Assembly: GCA_037447605.1 (NCBI GenBank)
Contig: CM074804.1
Location: 7,096,148 to 7,160,147, forward strand
Direction of reading: 5' to 3'
From: Zygnema circumcarinatum
Taxonomy: Eukaryota > Streptophyta > Zygnematophyceae > Zygnematales > Zygnemataceae
DNA length: 64,000 bases
Part shown: one piece after another, positions 12,044 through 29,000 of the stretch
Layout: the number at the start of each line of letters is the position of its first letter
Position numbering within the stretch: position 1 is the stretch's first letter
Notes under the pieces: model-generated
The model's input: only the letters and a program-made list of their open reading frames with translations
What the model was told of the DNA's origin: nothing
Databases searched by the model: none
Translations under genes and position numbers: made by a program

Positions 12044-14655
12044 GGATCTTCGCAGAAGAGGGAGAGGGCGGCGGAGAACGACGCGGTAGAGAGAGGGAGG
12101 GAGGGAAGGGGGCGCCGCGTGTACGGCTGAAGGGGGACGGACAAAACGACAAAAACCTCGTACAGGTCGGTGCCGTAAATTGCGGGCCGCCGCGTTCATG
12201 TAAAACGGCGAGGATGACCGATGCGACCGCGCGTTGACCATTGACTCGCAGTAGCAAGGTACTGGTTCTGGGGGCGCTGGAGGGCGACAGGCTAGATGGA
12301 CGGCTGCGATTGGACTATTATGACGATCGGACGGCGGATAATGACCGATGGGTTGCAGGCTTGCACCTGCGAGGGAGAGAGGGGATTGGTGGGAAAGGGG
12401 CGGAAAATGGTACCACGTATGCGTAATGGTCGACGTTTAGAGTGAGTACTATTTGGATGGGATAGTGGTTGGATTGATGCGGTTGATAAGTACGGGTTCG
12501 TTTTTGAGGTCGGTGATTATTGGGCGAAGGGACCAACGTGGAGTGCTGACGTGGCATGGGTACGGTACATAATCCGCTTTATCCATTTAAATGTTTTTTT
12601 TGATCGAAAGAAACATTTCATTCCTGCCCGAGAACACGAGGACGAATAGGAGGAGCGTACGGTCGTTTCCGGGCAGGTGAAACTGTTTTTTCCTGCCCGA
12701 AAATAAATATTTCAAATTTTTCTTCCTCAATTCGGCTAAATCGGATTGGCTGCTCAAACAGTCCAGCCAATCACATCGTAGTCCAGCACTCCGGGCAGTA
12801 AAAGAATATACAAATCCCAGAAAGGAAAACATTCTTCGCATACCCTGACACATTTTCTTTCTGACAAAAACATCCGCAGCTCGATTCCCGTCAATCCGTT
12901 GCCCTCCTCTTTGTCTCGTCCGTACCGTACGGATGTCATTACATTCGGAAAACGACACGTCAAATCCGATTTCAGAAGACGGAAATCCCGCCGGAAATCC
13001 GCCCGCCGCCCCCTCCCCTCCCCTCCCCGCCAGCAGCGACCTGAAAGGCCGCCCGCAGGGTTCGAACTCTGCCACTTGGAAACTCGGCAGAGGGGCGGAA
13101 CAGGCCCGAGGCTGAACGGGAGCCGGCAACTGGCAGGAGAGGCTGTTCTATGCTTGGCAGTTCACAGTTCCGTTAGTCGTCATGGATATGTTCTATGCAT
13201 CACTATACGGCATAGAAACAAGAGGTTGGGGATGAAGGCTTGATGGGTGCAGAGCAGGCTGGGTGTCAGACCTGGAGCTAAAGGAGGATGGTTTGTACAA
13301 TTAAGATGAGCGCAGTGAGAAGGCACTCCAACAAAAGCGATGGGGAAGCACAACATGGAAAAAAGGAGGTTGCTAATTCTGAGCATTCAGATGCGCAAAA
13401 ACTGCTCAAAATTTTGACTGCTCAAAATGTTGTCACCGATGTCAGCCAACTGCCCATGTGACAAGGGGCAGGAAGTGTCAGAAGGGTGACCTTGAGAACT
13501 CGACACTGAAGTTGCTTAAGGTGCATGGAAGCCTTCCTATATATGTATCTGCCTGCGCGACCTACGCGCAGTATCACATTTCTAAGCTTATAACTGATTT
13601 AAACCCAAACAAAACCTTTACAGTCTCTAAAGCATGCGAAGCTTCGACAAACGAAAATGAAAAATTGGCTTTTGGTAGATTGTGTGAGACTGTTCAAAGC
13701 AATCGAAATCATCCACCAAACGTACGCCTCTCGCTTCATAACAGCAGCGAGAAGAACATTTGAGGCAGCTCCCCTTCAGCTTCCTCTGTACACCGACCTC
13801 AAAAAAGGCATGCAGTCAATAACAGGAAGATAGAGACATCCAAGGCTTAAGCTCTTTCTTGAACTACCTTTCACTTTCAGCGGAACTTTCTACATGTCCT
13901 CGCCCTCCTTTTGCCAGGAGGTTCCACAAAGACGGGGTTTGAGGGAGAGGACAGGGGCGAAGCTAACCGTATATAAAGGTACAGTGAAGAGGACCGACGC
14001 CGTCTCGGTGGAGTGAAGTACTTCAAAGCCTCCATGATCTGCATGACAAAAAAAAAAAAGCGCATTGAGTAGCACAGAAGCACAGAGATTGTTAGCGAAA
14101 GGCATTTTAAGAACATGATAATCGATATGACATGTGAACTCAAGGTCTCACAGCAAGAGCAGAAGCACCTACCTAAGCAATCAAGTTCACTTTACAAAAG
14201 ACTGCAAGCACGGCAAGCTGCCTCTCCTCACAGAAATCCAACCAACCACGCAGTTTCACAAGTCACGGATTGCATCCTGCACAACTGTTAAGGTGGGCGC
14301 TATACTGCTACACTGATGCGATCAGTCACACTTTCTTGCTTGAAGAAGCTGGCCTTCTACTCCCTTACTCTCCTCCTTTCACTGGGAGACCATGACAGAT
14401 TGGTTCTCCTTACCTCACGACGACCTTCTCTCTTCAGCAGACACGAATCGCTTCATGAAAATCAAAACAGTTGCCTAACAAGATTTCGCCATGATACCTT
14501 CAGCTTTTCCAAAGCAGTTGCGAACAGCCATCAGCCTGCCTCTATCAGGAGCATCCGTACCTTGCCTTAAGAAACGCTGCTGCGGAGAACCCTCCAGAAC
14601 TCCTCACAATGCACAAGCTTTTTTCTCGTCCATTGAAGCCACACCCCCGCTACCA
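12044..14655. other. PERK 5' region and 3' flank of the next gene
   Basis: This 2.6-kb gap contains the PERK promoter side (12.05 to about 13.2 kb) and the probable 3' UTR of the 14.7-19.0 kb gene. Seen in it: CCTGCCCGA direct copies near 12.62 and 12.69 kb with an inverted copy between them, GTACGG-type motifs near 12.55, 12.66 and 12.92 kb, a 7-bp hairpin near 13.07 kb (CTCTGCC/GGCAGAG), and an A11 run near 14.05 kb. No protein family was recognised. Further small 3' exons of the neighbouring gene cannot be excluded. Confidence 0.4.
12234..12246. promoter_or_regulatory. tandem W-box cores upstream of PERK
   Basis: TTGACC at 12234-12239 and TTGACT at 12241-12246 lie one base apart, about 190 bp upstream of the PERK start codon. 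The TTGAC[C/T] core is the binding site of WRKY factors, which mediate wound and defence responses. PERK1 is known as wound-responsive, so the placement is plausible. Binding itself is inferred. Confidence 0.45.
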
Positions 14656-17600
14656 TTAGCCAATTGGAGGTTTTCCGTGTGTACGTAGTGCCTGTTTGCC
14701 TTCTAACCCTTCCTCTGGACTCTGCAAGGGGGTCTCTACAGCATTCCCAGTTGCACGCTTCACTCCTGCGCCGAACCTCACTTCAGGCGCGCGAAACGCC
14801 CTGAAATTAATCGGCCCCTCTAAGCTTGCCACCATCAGCGTTCTACCATCCTTTCGCACTGCTCCCTCTGCATAATCCTCACCCACATCCCTCCTCTCCC
14901 CTAATCTCTGAATGCTCCCGCTCTTACCCTCCGTCGCAGCCGCCTCAGCGAGCAGAGGTTGAGGGTTCGAGTCGGATGCCCCCTCCCACACCCTGAGGCC
15001 CCCAGCGCTGCTCCTCCCTCCCTTGAAACCCCCTCCTTGCTTCAACCGCAACCTGGCAGCAAAATGAGAGTTAGCCTTTGGATTTGCTCCCAGCGAAAAC
15101 CCCAGGCTAGGGTTCAAACTCCCAGCAGGTTCGCAACTGGGACCACTGCTCCCGAATGTGAGGCTGGGGGGAGGGCTTTGGTCAGTCTTCCCCTCTGTTG
15201 AAGCTGACTGTGACAGTCTCATCGCACACACCAAGAAATTAGGGTTTCCTGAAGGAGACTTCAAGCCTGCTACTCCAAGTTTCTTCTCCTTCGAAGAATC
15301 TTGCTGCCAGATGGAAGGTGTGGGCTCTTTCTGCTTTCTTTCCCCAGCCCCTATCTGCACTGGAAAATGCTCCTTTGAACCCTCCCTGCCTTCCAGCCTT
15401 GGAAAAACTTGCTTAGACTCACTCAAAAATGGTTTCGCTAATGACGACGACCCTTCACCGTGACGACCCTCTGCTTGCTGCTGTGTCGAAACATTGAGCC
15501 ACCTCTGCAGCCATGGCTGTGATGCTCCCATCCTGCCGCTTGAAGCCTCCAGCGTCTGCCTCCCACCTCCCATGTCCCTCCCTTGCAGAACTATCTCCTG
15601 CCCCCTCTTCTCGCCTGCAGTCCCTTGAACCCAGTTCGGGCGGGTCACTTGGGAGGGCAGCCCCGGGGCGAGAAGCTTCGCCATGTCCAGACCGGCTGGG
15701 AGGGGAGGTGGGGTCAGCCCACTACTGTCGTCCCCTAGGGAGCTAGTAGTAGTGCGTTCTCTGCTGCCCGTTCCCGCAGGAGACCGTAGGACGGCACCCA
15801 CGCGTCTGCCTCTTCCATGCTGGCCATCCTCTCCCACTGCACCTCTTTCCTTCTCTACCGCTGGAGGAGCCATGGCTGCAAACCGAATCTCGCCCAGACC
15901 TCCAGCACTGCTCTGCAGAGCAGCAGGCAGCGCAGTCTTGAAGGGTCCTTTTGACAGAAGATTCCTGTTGTGAGTGGGATGCTCTATTTTAGAGGGCAGT
16001 GAAGAGAACTCCTGTTGATTGGGGGGAGGTATGGCTGCTCCCCTGGTCTGAGTACCTGCCCCAGGGAATTCCCTCAAACCACCTGCTTGTAGTAGTGGCA
16101 ACCCTTCACGGTTGCCAGCGGTGCTGACCCCAAAGCGTGCATGCTCCTCACGTGACTTCAATGGCAAGTGACCTTGAGGGAAATTCTGCACAAAAACGGA
16201 ACCCGAAAGGTCAGTCCCGTTGCCTACGCTTTGTCTCATCGTCACTTTTTAGTCCATTGCTGAAGGCCAACAAATGAAAATAAAGCACCACATCTCCCCT
16301 GGTGGCTATCTGACGTTTCTGCTGAGCAGATTGCGCACCTTTGACATCTTCTGCGGCTCGAAAGCGCCCGAACGCAATATTGAGGTTGCCTCATGTGTCC
16401 TCTCGTCTGCCCCCCCATTGTTTGGTTCGTTAAGCGCAAGGTAAAGCACAATTGAAATACGCTACTAAGCCAGCACCAACGATCACTATTTGCATTCAAA
16501 GCAGTCAAGTCTGACAGTCATTCACCATGCCATGTGCATAACCCATTTGCGATTGGCAAACCAGCAAGACAAGAGGTACAAGGAATCGTGCAAGACAAGT
16601 AGTTGTGCCTCAACAAAACCTCACAGTGAAACCAAATCCATCACGTAGATAGAAATAGTCGCTCGTAAGTAGCTTTTGATACCAGCACTTTCCAATTCTC
16701 GATCTCTAACAACTTAAACTCCTCAAAATAGCTTCCGCGGATTAAGAAAATAAAATAAAACCGCGCTACCATGCCCCACTGCATATTACTCACCTTTCTT
16801 AGCCGCCACGACAAGACCTGCCCCTTTCAATTCCCCTCCTCCAAACTTGCGCCTTTCCTCTGGCTTGTCCACGCTCGCCATGTTCCCTTCAACCTCCGCC
16901 TGCTGTTCAGTGTGCATCTTTACCTTGATCGCTAACCCAACATAGGGCAGCTCAAACTTTTGGGGCCTCGTCGGAAATTTGACTTCTTCCTTGCCAGACG
17001 CGTTTGTGTCCACGCTGGCACAGCTGCCAATCTCCGACTGTAACTCCTGCCCCGTTCGCACTGCCGGTCTACCTCGCTGTATCCACCCTGCATTCACGCC
17101 CGACTCCTGCTCGTGCTGCACACGCTGTACCTGCGCTTCCGGTATCTCCACAGGCCCCAGGAAGGCACTCCCTGCAAGTATTTCTAGAGGGAGACTCGCC
17201 GTCGATCCACTGCCTGTAGAAAGCCCTCTATCATTGGCGGCAGCAAGCCCTGCCCTTGGAGAGGCAGGGGAACTTCTAATGTCCTGCAGCATGGAATTGT
17301 AAGTGACCCTCCGTGAAAAATCGGCTGCCATTGAAGCTGGCCCATCACTGGCCATGGCTATGGACATGTGATTCGTGTCGCGTCGCGTCGCGTCGTTGAC
17401 TTTCATAGGGCTACTTTGCCTCTCAGGATGGGCAGTACACGCATCAATGCCATGCAAGCCTCCCCCAGCATCCGAATGTGCACTTTCAGAATCACTGCCC
17501 TTCATCTCCGCTCGCCCCTGACCACTTCCATGCCCTCCCATTTTTTCTAATTCTGCACCAATTGAGAGCTCTTCTTTGATTTCTGCACCTTTGATTGCTA

Positions 17601-18978
17601 TTTCATCGACATCCATGGCTGTTGCCTCACCAATTGCCAGCATGTCATGGTCTAGAGATAGACCTCCTGCATATCCGACAGGCAAAACCGTGTAGGTGCT
17701 TGCATTCGGCATATTACGCTCGTCCATCTTCCTGCTAGGAGAAGAGAGTTGTGCAGCTATAGGAGTCGGAAGAGAGACCAACCCCTTTCCACGTAGAGTG
17801 TCCTCCACACTAGCTTTACGTCCATGTGCCTCTCTTGCCTCACTTTCCAGGTACTGTGCACTCCCAATCTGATCCCTGCCCGGACCACTTTCCCCCAATC
17901 GTACTTCATTGTGAGCTGGGGCCTTTTCTGCATTGCCTTTCGAGAGCCCTAACCCAGATTGTCCCCAAGTTCGATATCCTGAATCATACGTTCTTACCTG
18001 CATGGCATCTAAGTATTGCTTGCTCCTCTCCGGTGGCGGACAATCGGTCGTTACCTCCTTGGATCCTGACACATCCATTTCTTCAGCTCCTAAGTTGGTT
18101 TGCTGGCCACTATCAGGAAGTTTTTTTCGTAAACCTCCCCAAGGGCTTCTGGTTTCTGTTCGAGAGATTCCAGGGTGCCGCTGTCCACCCTCTGGCTTTC
18201 TTGTTCCAGGAGAATGGAAGTGCGAAGGACTCGAAGCTGGCGTTTGAGGCAGTGAAGCATCCGGAGGTGACTCTGCACTATTATTTGGCACTTTTCCCTG
18301 GGAGGGAAACAGAAAAGGAGATCCTGCATCCGCTCCGTCCCTCTTTGCTTCGGTTGCATCTGCTGGAAGACTTTCTCTGCCAACTTTGGGTGCGGGCAAC
18401 CTCCCCGCAATACTTTGCAAGAAGGGCATGAATGTAGAGCTAGGGAGTGAAGCTCTTGCTCCTGCCACTCTATTATTCGCAGCTCTTGGAGGAGTGACAC
18501 CACTGTGCCCTATTGCAAATTTTTGAAAGCTTGATGGCTCCTCAGACACCATATCCTCTGGACCTGCACCTTTCTGAGAATCCCGAAAACGAATCAATGC
18601 TACACTTATATCAGCTGAGTTTTCTACCTCCTTCATCTCCTTCCCTTTGCTACGTACAGCCCCCTCAATTGCCTGTCCACTTCCAGCGGGCAAGTGCACC
18701 CCTCCCTCATCAGCTGCTACGCGCAGCCTCTGAATCCACGCGTTTGAAAGGGGAGATTCCGTCAACCTGTGACCCCTCCCTCTACTATTTCCTCCCCCTC
18801 TCCCACCTCTCCCTCCCCCTCCTTCTCCTCTCCCTCCCTCCCCTCTCCTTCCCCCTCCCAATCCCTCCTCCTTCGCGGGACCTGCCTCGGAGGCGGCACT
18901 GCCAATACTGTCCAGCCGCGAGGGCCCGGACATGGGCGCTGCAGTGTAGCCATGGGGCCGGAACATGTCGGCCGCCAT
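14656..18978 (-). CDS. large, mostly disordered protein of unknown function
   Basis: Two long exons, 18978-16794 and 16244-14656, join in phase (AAAG|GTGAGT donor) to about 1257 residues. The start is an ATG in good context. Residues about 40-70 are an RGG-like Gly/Arg block ([16 protein letters not shown]), typical of RNA-binding or phase-separating proteins. The rest is rich in Ser, Gly, Pro, Glu and Ala, with no fold I recognise. A short Trp motif recurs: SNAWIQRL near residue 81, AGWIQRG in the first exon's C-terminal half, and QPWLQRWL in exon 2. These could be short interaction motifs. The 3' splice site used (CTAAAAAG) is weak, so the 549-bp intron could hide a small exon. It is divergent from the gene at 19749. 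Nuclear or RNA-related function is only a guess from composition. Confidence 0.7.
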
Positions 18979-19074
18979 GGGCGCCCTGGAGCTTGCGAGC
19001 TTTCCGCCCTCCTCCGCCCTCTCCCCCTCCCTCTCCCCCTCTCTCTCCCCCTCCCCCTATCCCAGTCCGTCTCC

Positions 19075-19616
19075 GTACCGCAACCCCTCCTGCAAGTGCC
19101 GTACGATGTACGGCCATCGTCCAGCACTGTGCTCACTGCTGCTCAGGAGGACGGCCGTACGCACGGACGGTGCCGTTGCCCATCCATACGGACGAGCAGA
19201 GTTTGGTACGGCGAAAGGCCCGAGCGGAGGTTGAACCGTACGGACGATCGTTCGCAATTCCCGACAAGATTCCGCGAGGAGGCGGGCACGTGTCACCACG
19301 TGGTCGCAGCGATGGGTGCCACGTGGCGCGGCGAGATCGGCCATGCCTGTCGGCGGTTGCAGCGGGCGGAGGGGTACCGCGCGGCGCCGCCGTCACCGTG
19401 ACAGTGAGTGACCGGAAGTGGGCACGTCGGTGCGCTTAAGGGGCCGTACGTTACGGTAAGGTACCCATAGAGGCACAGGTTACTCTTGGTGAGTAGGTCG
19501 GTGGTGCCCGGTTGACCTCGGTTCCACTTGTCGTCGTCCACGACCGCGCCAGATCGCGAGATCAATGCCAGATCATTCCTCGCCGAAGGCTATCCAAAAC
19601 ACCTCGAAACGTGTAC
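19075..19616. promoter_or_regulatory. cluster of GTAC cores (CCGTACGG type)
   Basis: GTAC starts at 19075, 19101, 19108, 19157, 19206, 19238, 19374, 19446, 19461 and 19613, that is ten in about 540 bp where about two are expected by chance. Several sit in CGTACG or CCGTACGG. GTAC is the core recognised by SBP-domain (SPL/CRR1) factors of plants and green algae. Use as such a site is inferred. Confidence 0.4.
19287..19325. promoter_or_regulatory. cluster of three G-box/ABRE motifs
   Basis: CACGTG occurs at 19287-19292 (in CACGTGTC), 19297-19302 (in CCACGTGG) and 19320-19325 (centre of the 10-bp palindrome GCCACGTGGC). ACGTGTC and ACGTGGC are the classical ABA-response element forms bound by bZIP factors, and CACGTG is also bound by bHLH factors. 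Three in 39 bp suggests a functional stress- or light-responsive module. Regulation of either gene is inferred. Confidence 0.6.
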
Positions 19617-19748
19617 GGAGGCGTGACATGGCGAGTCTCCATTGGCAGACTGTTGAGTCTTTGAACTGCTGCATGTGGACCCAGCTAGCTATGGAGTTCG
19701 CCCCCCTACCTGCGTTTGAGCGGCAGGCAGGGGCACTGCCGTGAGGGG

Positions 19749-25454
<5,706 letters not shown>

Positions 25455-26033
25455 GCACCTGTGTGCTTCAGAAGGGAGGGCGAGAGAGAGTGTGAGGGAG
25501 AGATTGTAGCGAGGAGTTATGCGTAGCATTGGGTAGCTGAGGGAGGACCAGTAGACAAGGCAGACGAGCCTGATGTACAGGAACGGAGTAGTGCATTTAC
25601 AAGCTGTTATTCTACTGACGTGCTTTCTACTTCGATTTTGAATTGCTTTTTGATGTAGGAATCCAAAAATGCGTCTTTCCGTAGCTGGCTGTTCAGTTTG
25701 AAACCTTTACGAAAAAGTAGGGATTGTTTTTTAGGGAACTTTCAACCTTGTCAAATATACACGATATTTTTGTGGCATTATTGCACAAAACTCTGGAGAT
25801 TGCGAGGCCTCTGTTATAATGAGATGAGTTTTAGCTTTTGTTTTGGAGCCTTCGGTGTGTAGACCGTTCAGGAAGTTTTTCAAGCTTCTGAAAGCGAACA
25901 ATCTAAAAAAATAATCTTCTGCAATATTTATATAGCAAGCACAAAACAAGCAAAGGCGTTTTAACAGATCACAGAGCCATCAGGCTCTGTCTGTAAAAGA
26001 GCATGATTTTTCTTCTTTTTTGGCAATGGGATC
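25455..26033. other. convergent intergenic region
   Basis: About 580 bp between the stop codons of the disordered-protein gene and SUV3, AT-rich and consistent with two 3' UTRs. No gene or repeat was seen. Confidence 0.55.
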
Positions 26034-29000
26034 TCACAAAGATGCAAATTCAGGTTTGCTATCCTCCTCCCTCTCCAGCTCCGCCTTACTGCTGCCAACA
26101 TCGCCTCCATTAAGCTGCCTCTCCCTTCCTACTCTGCTGCCCTCTCTCTCTCTGCCTCTGCGCACCTCTCCCCCCACACTGCCTCCCCGGAATTTGAAAC
26201 CCCGAACATCCCCATCCTGAAAACTAGATTTTTCTACAAAGCTGTCCCCTTCATCAGGAAAGGAATGGGTGTCCCTATATGCGAATTCCGCCGCCTCCCT
26301 TGGTCTACGCTTGAATCGTGGAGCGGCTTCACCTGGCGGCCTTAATCGAGATCGCTTGGAAGGCCTCGCGAGACTTGCTTGCAAGAGCAGCGCAATTTCT
26401 GAAGTCAACAGCTCCGCAACAGCTCCTTGTGGAAAAGCCTCGTCGGGGAAATGCTGAGATAGCCACAAGTACATGGAAGCCACCTGCAGGTAGGACATAA
26501 CAACTCAAGCTCAGCGAAGGGACTGGAGAAGCAGCATCAGACCACAAAGGTAGGACGTAGATGGTGGTACATACAAAGGAGGGAGACTCAATTCTCACTC
26601 ACATTAACTTCAAGAAGAGCAGTAGAATCCAGGAACAGTGCTGCTCTGCCACGGAAAAACTCGAGCAAGCCTAACTAGTCCTCTTCCCCTCATCCCAGCT
26701 CTGAAACTCACCTGATGCTTTGTCTCAAGGTTCATAAGCCCCAAGTCATCAGCTGCGGGCCCTGTGGGGGAAGCCATAGATAACTGTACAGGATCCCTCG
26801 CAGCATACACAGTTGCGAATCGGAGCAGAGCAGCCATGGCTTCCGGATCACGTGAATTCGCAGGAGCAAAGCAGAATCTGAAACGGTCTTCCAGCGACAG
26901 CCCCGGAACCTTCTCCAACATGTTTGCCACTCTCTGTAAAGGCCGAGAGAGACTAAACAGGCGGTGAGAAGGGCCTTGTCCGAAAGCTCCTTGTTTGTTC
27001 GTTCTCTTTCAGAAGTGAACAATTTCACTCCATTCCTCACCTCATTGTTGTTGCGTGGCATACATGGTAGCCAGCCTGAAAGGAGTCGTGAATGCAGCTC
27101 TAGTCTCACTGAAAACTAGGTTTCAATCGGCCATCAAGAAAGGAAAGCATGTGCTTATACTCTCTGCCCAGGATAAATGCCATACCCGCAGGCTGTCAGT
27201 TTTGCAAAGAAAATACGCTCCGTCCACGCGAGAGGTCTCCACAAATCTGCATCATAGAAAGGAGTTATATTCAACCTCTCACATCGCCAACTGCCAAGTT
27301 TCTTCACGTGTATGGTGCATAGAGCAAGAGAGGAGTACCCTGCAGACCCTGCTTTTTATGTTATCTTCAGTATACCACTCAATTCCTTTCCAGAGCCTAC
27401 TTCATGGGTCTCAAGATGTAGCGATAATCCTCTACCGAGCTCCTAAAGTCACCTGTCCAAGAGCTGTGCGAAGGTGATATCGGGTAGCTGACTCGCAAAG
27501 AGTTCCACCTGTCAAAAATACTAACTGTAAGTTAGTTTCTATGCTTCTTAGCTGAGCACATCTGATTGCCACAAAAGCAGACATTGCACCATGTTCATCC
27601 GCACAGGAAGTCAAATATTTGATTGCAAATTCAAGTAGCACATTGCCATATGTCCTTATTCCCTCCCTCACCTGCTCAAAGAAAGGGAACAGCCCTGCTG
27701 CTGTGAGCGGCTCTACGGGCTGCTGAAGACCATTCAAAAGATGAGGTATATCCTGGGAATAGAAGCTCGTCGCAATGCCTTCTGGAAAGAGGCTGCCTCT
27801 CCGCCCAGCTCTACCTGCTATTTGTTTCACCTGCTCAAAAAAGAAGGGGCCAAAACTTATTCCAGAACATAGATATCAAGCGACCTAAGATGCAACTATG
27901 GGTCGCTTAAGAGTTGAAGATCATAAACGACAAAAAGGAATATGTAGGGCAGGAGATCGTCACTTCCCCAGCACCTTCAAGCATCAGCAAGTTCCAAAAT
28001 CTTTATCTACAAATACTGCTAAACCACTCATCTTCATCACCTTTAACCTTCAAGTCCATAACGTACCATGGGTGCAGGAATGAGTGCCTTCTGCTCGCCG
28101 TTAAACTTTTGCAAAGCATAGAACACCACCCGCCGTATATTGAGGTTGAGCCCCATTCCCACTGCATCCGATGCAACAAGCACTTCGTATCCGCTGCTCG
28201 GCTCATTGAAAAGCTTTGCCTGCTGCCTCCGAGTCTCGGGAGGGAGGGCCCCATAGACCACACAGCAGCGATGGGGGCTCAAAGTTTCCACTTGCCGCTG
28301 AACAGCCATCCCCAATTTCACAAAAAACTGCTTCTTTTCACACATATGTTCGTTACGAGAAATCTCAGAATGCCAAAATGAAGATTAAACAGAGTCCTAG
28401 AGTAGGTAGGACAAAGCTTAGACTCTGCCCTCGTCTTGTCTCGAAATGTTTTTGACATGTAAAGGGGTCACACCTTGATCTCGAAAATCTCTCGACGGGA
28501 AAAGGCGACGATGCAGTCCCCTGGTTGAACGTTCCGGAAGTTGCCTTCTAAAGAACGCTGGCAGTTCCCATACAAACCCATAGCTTCATCACCTGTCAGA
28601 TTTTTAAGAGAATATGTGTTGGGCTGCTTGAAGCAGCTTTCACTGTGCATAACAAATGTGGCTGAAGTCAATCAAGAGACTTTCCACAAGACCATGAACC
28701 TCAGTATGTAAACTACTGCTACTAAGTCTCACCGGATCCACTTTTAGAGGCTTGAAACGCTCGTATTCAAAGTCAACAAAGTCATCTCCTGTGGAAGCGC
28801 ACAATGTTTGGAGGAGAGGGAGAGCGCTTGAATCCCCACACACATGCACTTCGTCCGCTTGAACACCCAAAAGGGCGCGAGTCCAAGCCCACCCTCTGTA
28901 CTCATCTGTGATCATCTGCAGCACAAAGTGCCATAGCAACCAGGGGAGGAAAGGAGAGGGAAAGACAGGGAAAGAGAGGAGAACGCGAGGGAGAGTAGGG

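Larger units (their letters stand above)
18979..19748. promoter_or_regulatory. shared divergent promoter region (770 bp)
   Basis: The start codons of two oppositely directed genes lie 770 bp apart, so one region must serve both. It is GC-rich and contains three CACGTG cores in 39 bp and ten GTAC cores within about 540 bp, each listed separately. The part next to the minus-strand gene (19.0-19.07 kb) is C/T-rich. Confidence 0.6.

Noticed and set aside
11376-12089. Gly/Glu-rich + frame opposite PERK exon 1
   Set aside because: It is the antisense shadow of the Pro/Ser codons of the extracellular domain.
13059-13069. GGTTCGAACTC, a tRNA B-box-like sequence
   Set aside because: No A-box or cloverleaf could be built around it, so it is probably chance.
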